5,736 nucleotides of DNA from Fidelibacterota bacterium (GTDB lineage: Bacteria > Fidelibacterota > Marinisomatia > SCGC-AAA003-L08 > D37C17), in assembly GCA_002711465.1 (NCBI GenBank), contig PARL01000017.1:57665-63400 (forward strand). The letters run 5' to 3'. A program made the translations under genes and the position numbers. Below the pieces are notes generated by a model. That model was not told where the DNA came from. It made no database searches and worked only from the letters and a program-made list of their open reading frames with translations. Shown here piece after piece: positions 5,625 to 5,736 of this stretch; position 1 is the stretch's first letter; each line of letters opens with the position of its first letter.

Positions 5625-5736
5625 TTTTAATTACAAAAACGAAATATTAAGAAAACTAATTCATTTATTTGATTCTGTAATACCTTTATCATTATTTTAT
5701 ATTTCAAGAGAAAATCTACTATTTATACTTACACCC
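5617..5736 (+). CDS. 5' part of a probable polyprenol/diacylglycerol kinase-like membrane protein (cut by window end)
   Basis: An open frame of 40 codons starts at GTG 5617, overlaps the rpe stop by eight bases and runs off the right edge. An in-frame TAG at 5590-5592 excludes a much earlier start, and no ATG follows in the window, so GTG is the only ordinary start. The product begins MSNFNYKNEILRKLIHLF (GTG read as Met) and continues hydrophobically through VIPLSLFYIS to LLFILTP. The E-(I/L)-x-RK-x-(I/L)-H pattern followed directly by a membrane helix is characteristic of the N-terminus of the dolichol kinase / phytol kinase / CdsA-like CTP-transferase superfamily, multi-pass enzymes that phosphorylate or activate membrane lipids. 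Only the N-terminus is visible, so substrate and exact family are unresolved. The tight overlap argues that it is the next gene of the operon. Confidence 0.6.
   Translation, partial: MSNFNYKNEILRKLIHLFDSVIPLSLFYISRENLLFILTP

Overview
The window is AT-rich bacterial DNA with a compact, ordinary-looking set of core genes. The outer-membrane-type protein at the left end and a YajC homologue point to a didermic (Gram-negative) bacterium. The low GC, the near absence of spacers and a kinase-free PASTA protein beside rsmB and rpe would fit an FCB-group or related marine lineage such as Candidatus Marinimicrobia (SAR406). That assignment is an inference from gene content and style, not a sequence match.

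Layout. Bases 34-564 (+) encode a small secreted beta-barrel-like protein. It converges with dusB (635-1609, -), and a strong bidirectional hairpin terminator (577-606) separates the two. A 64-base divergent gap (1610-1673) carries probable promoters for dusB and for a rightward operon. That operon runs to the end of the window: yajC (1674-1943), fmt (1940-2869), rsmB with a TTG start (2859-4175), a membrane-anchored three-PASTA protein (4172-4957), rpe (4965-5624), and a truncated gene starting at a GTG at 5617. The truncated gene resembles the start of the polyprenol/dolichol/diacylglycerol kinase and CTP-transferase superfamily. Five successive junctions overlap or nearly abut (4, 11, 4, 7-base gap, 8), so the genes are almost certainly co-transcribed and translationally coupled.

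How it fits together. fmt formylates initiator Met-tRNA, rsmB methylates 16S rRNA, dusB makes dihydrouridine in tRNA, and yajC is the Sec translocon accessory. This is a translation and secretion housekeeping cluster. The order fmt-rsmB-PASTA-rpe parallels the Gram-positive fmt-rsmB-rlmN-prpC-prkC-rsgA-rpe locus, with a kinase-less PASTA protein where the PASTA Ser/Thr kinase PrkC would sit. This is the most interesting point in the window.

No rRNA, tRNA, CRISPR array, insertion sequence or phage element is visible. I see no convincing new multi-gene system. The best leads are the PASTA protein and the gene cut at the right edge.
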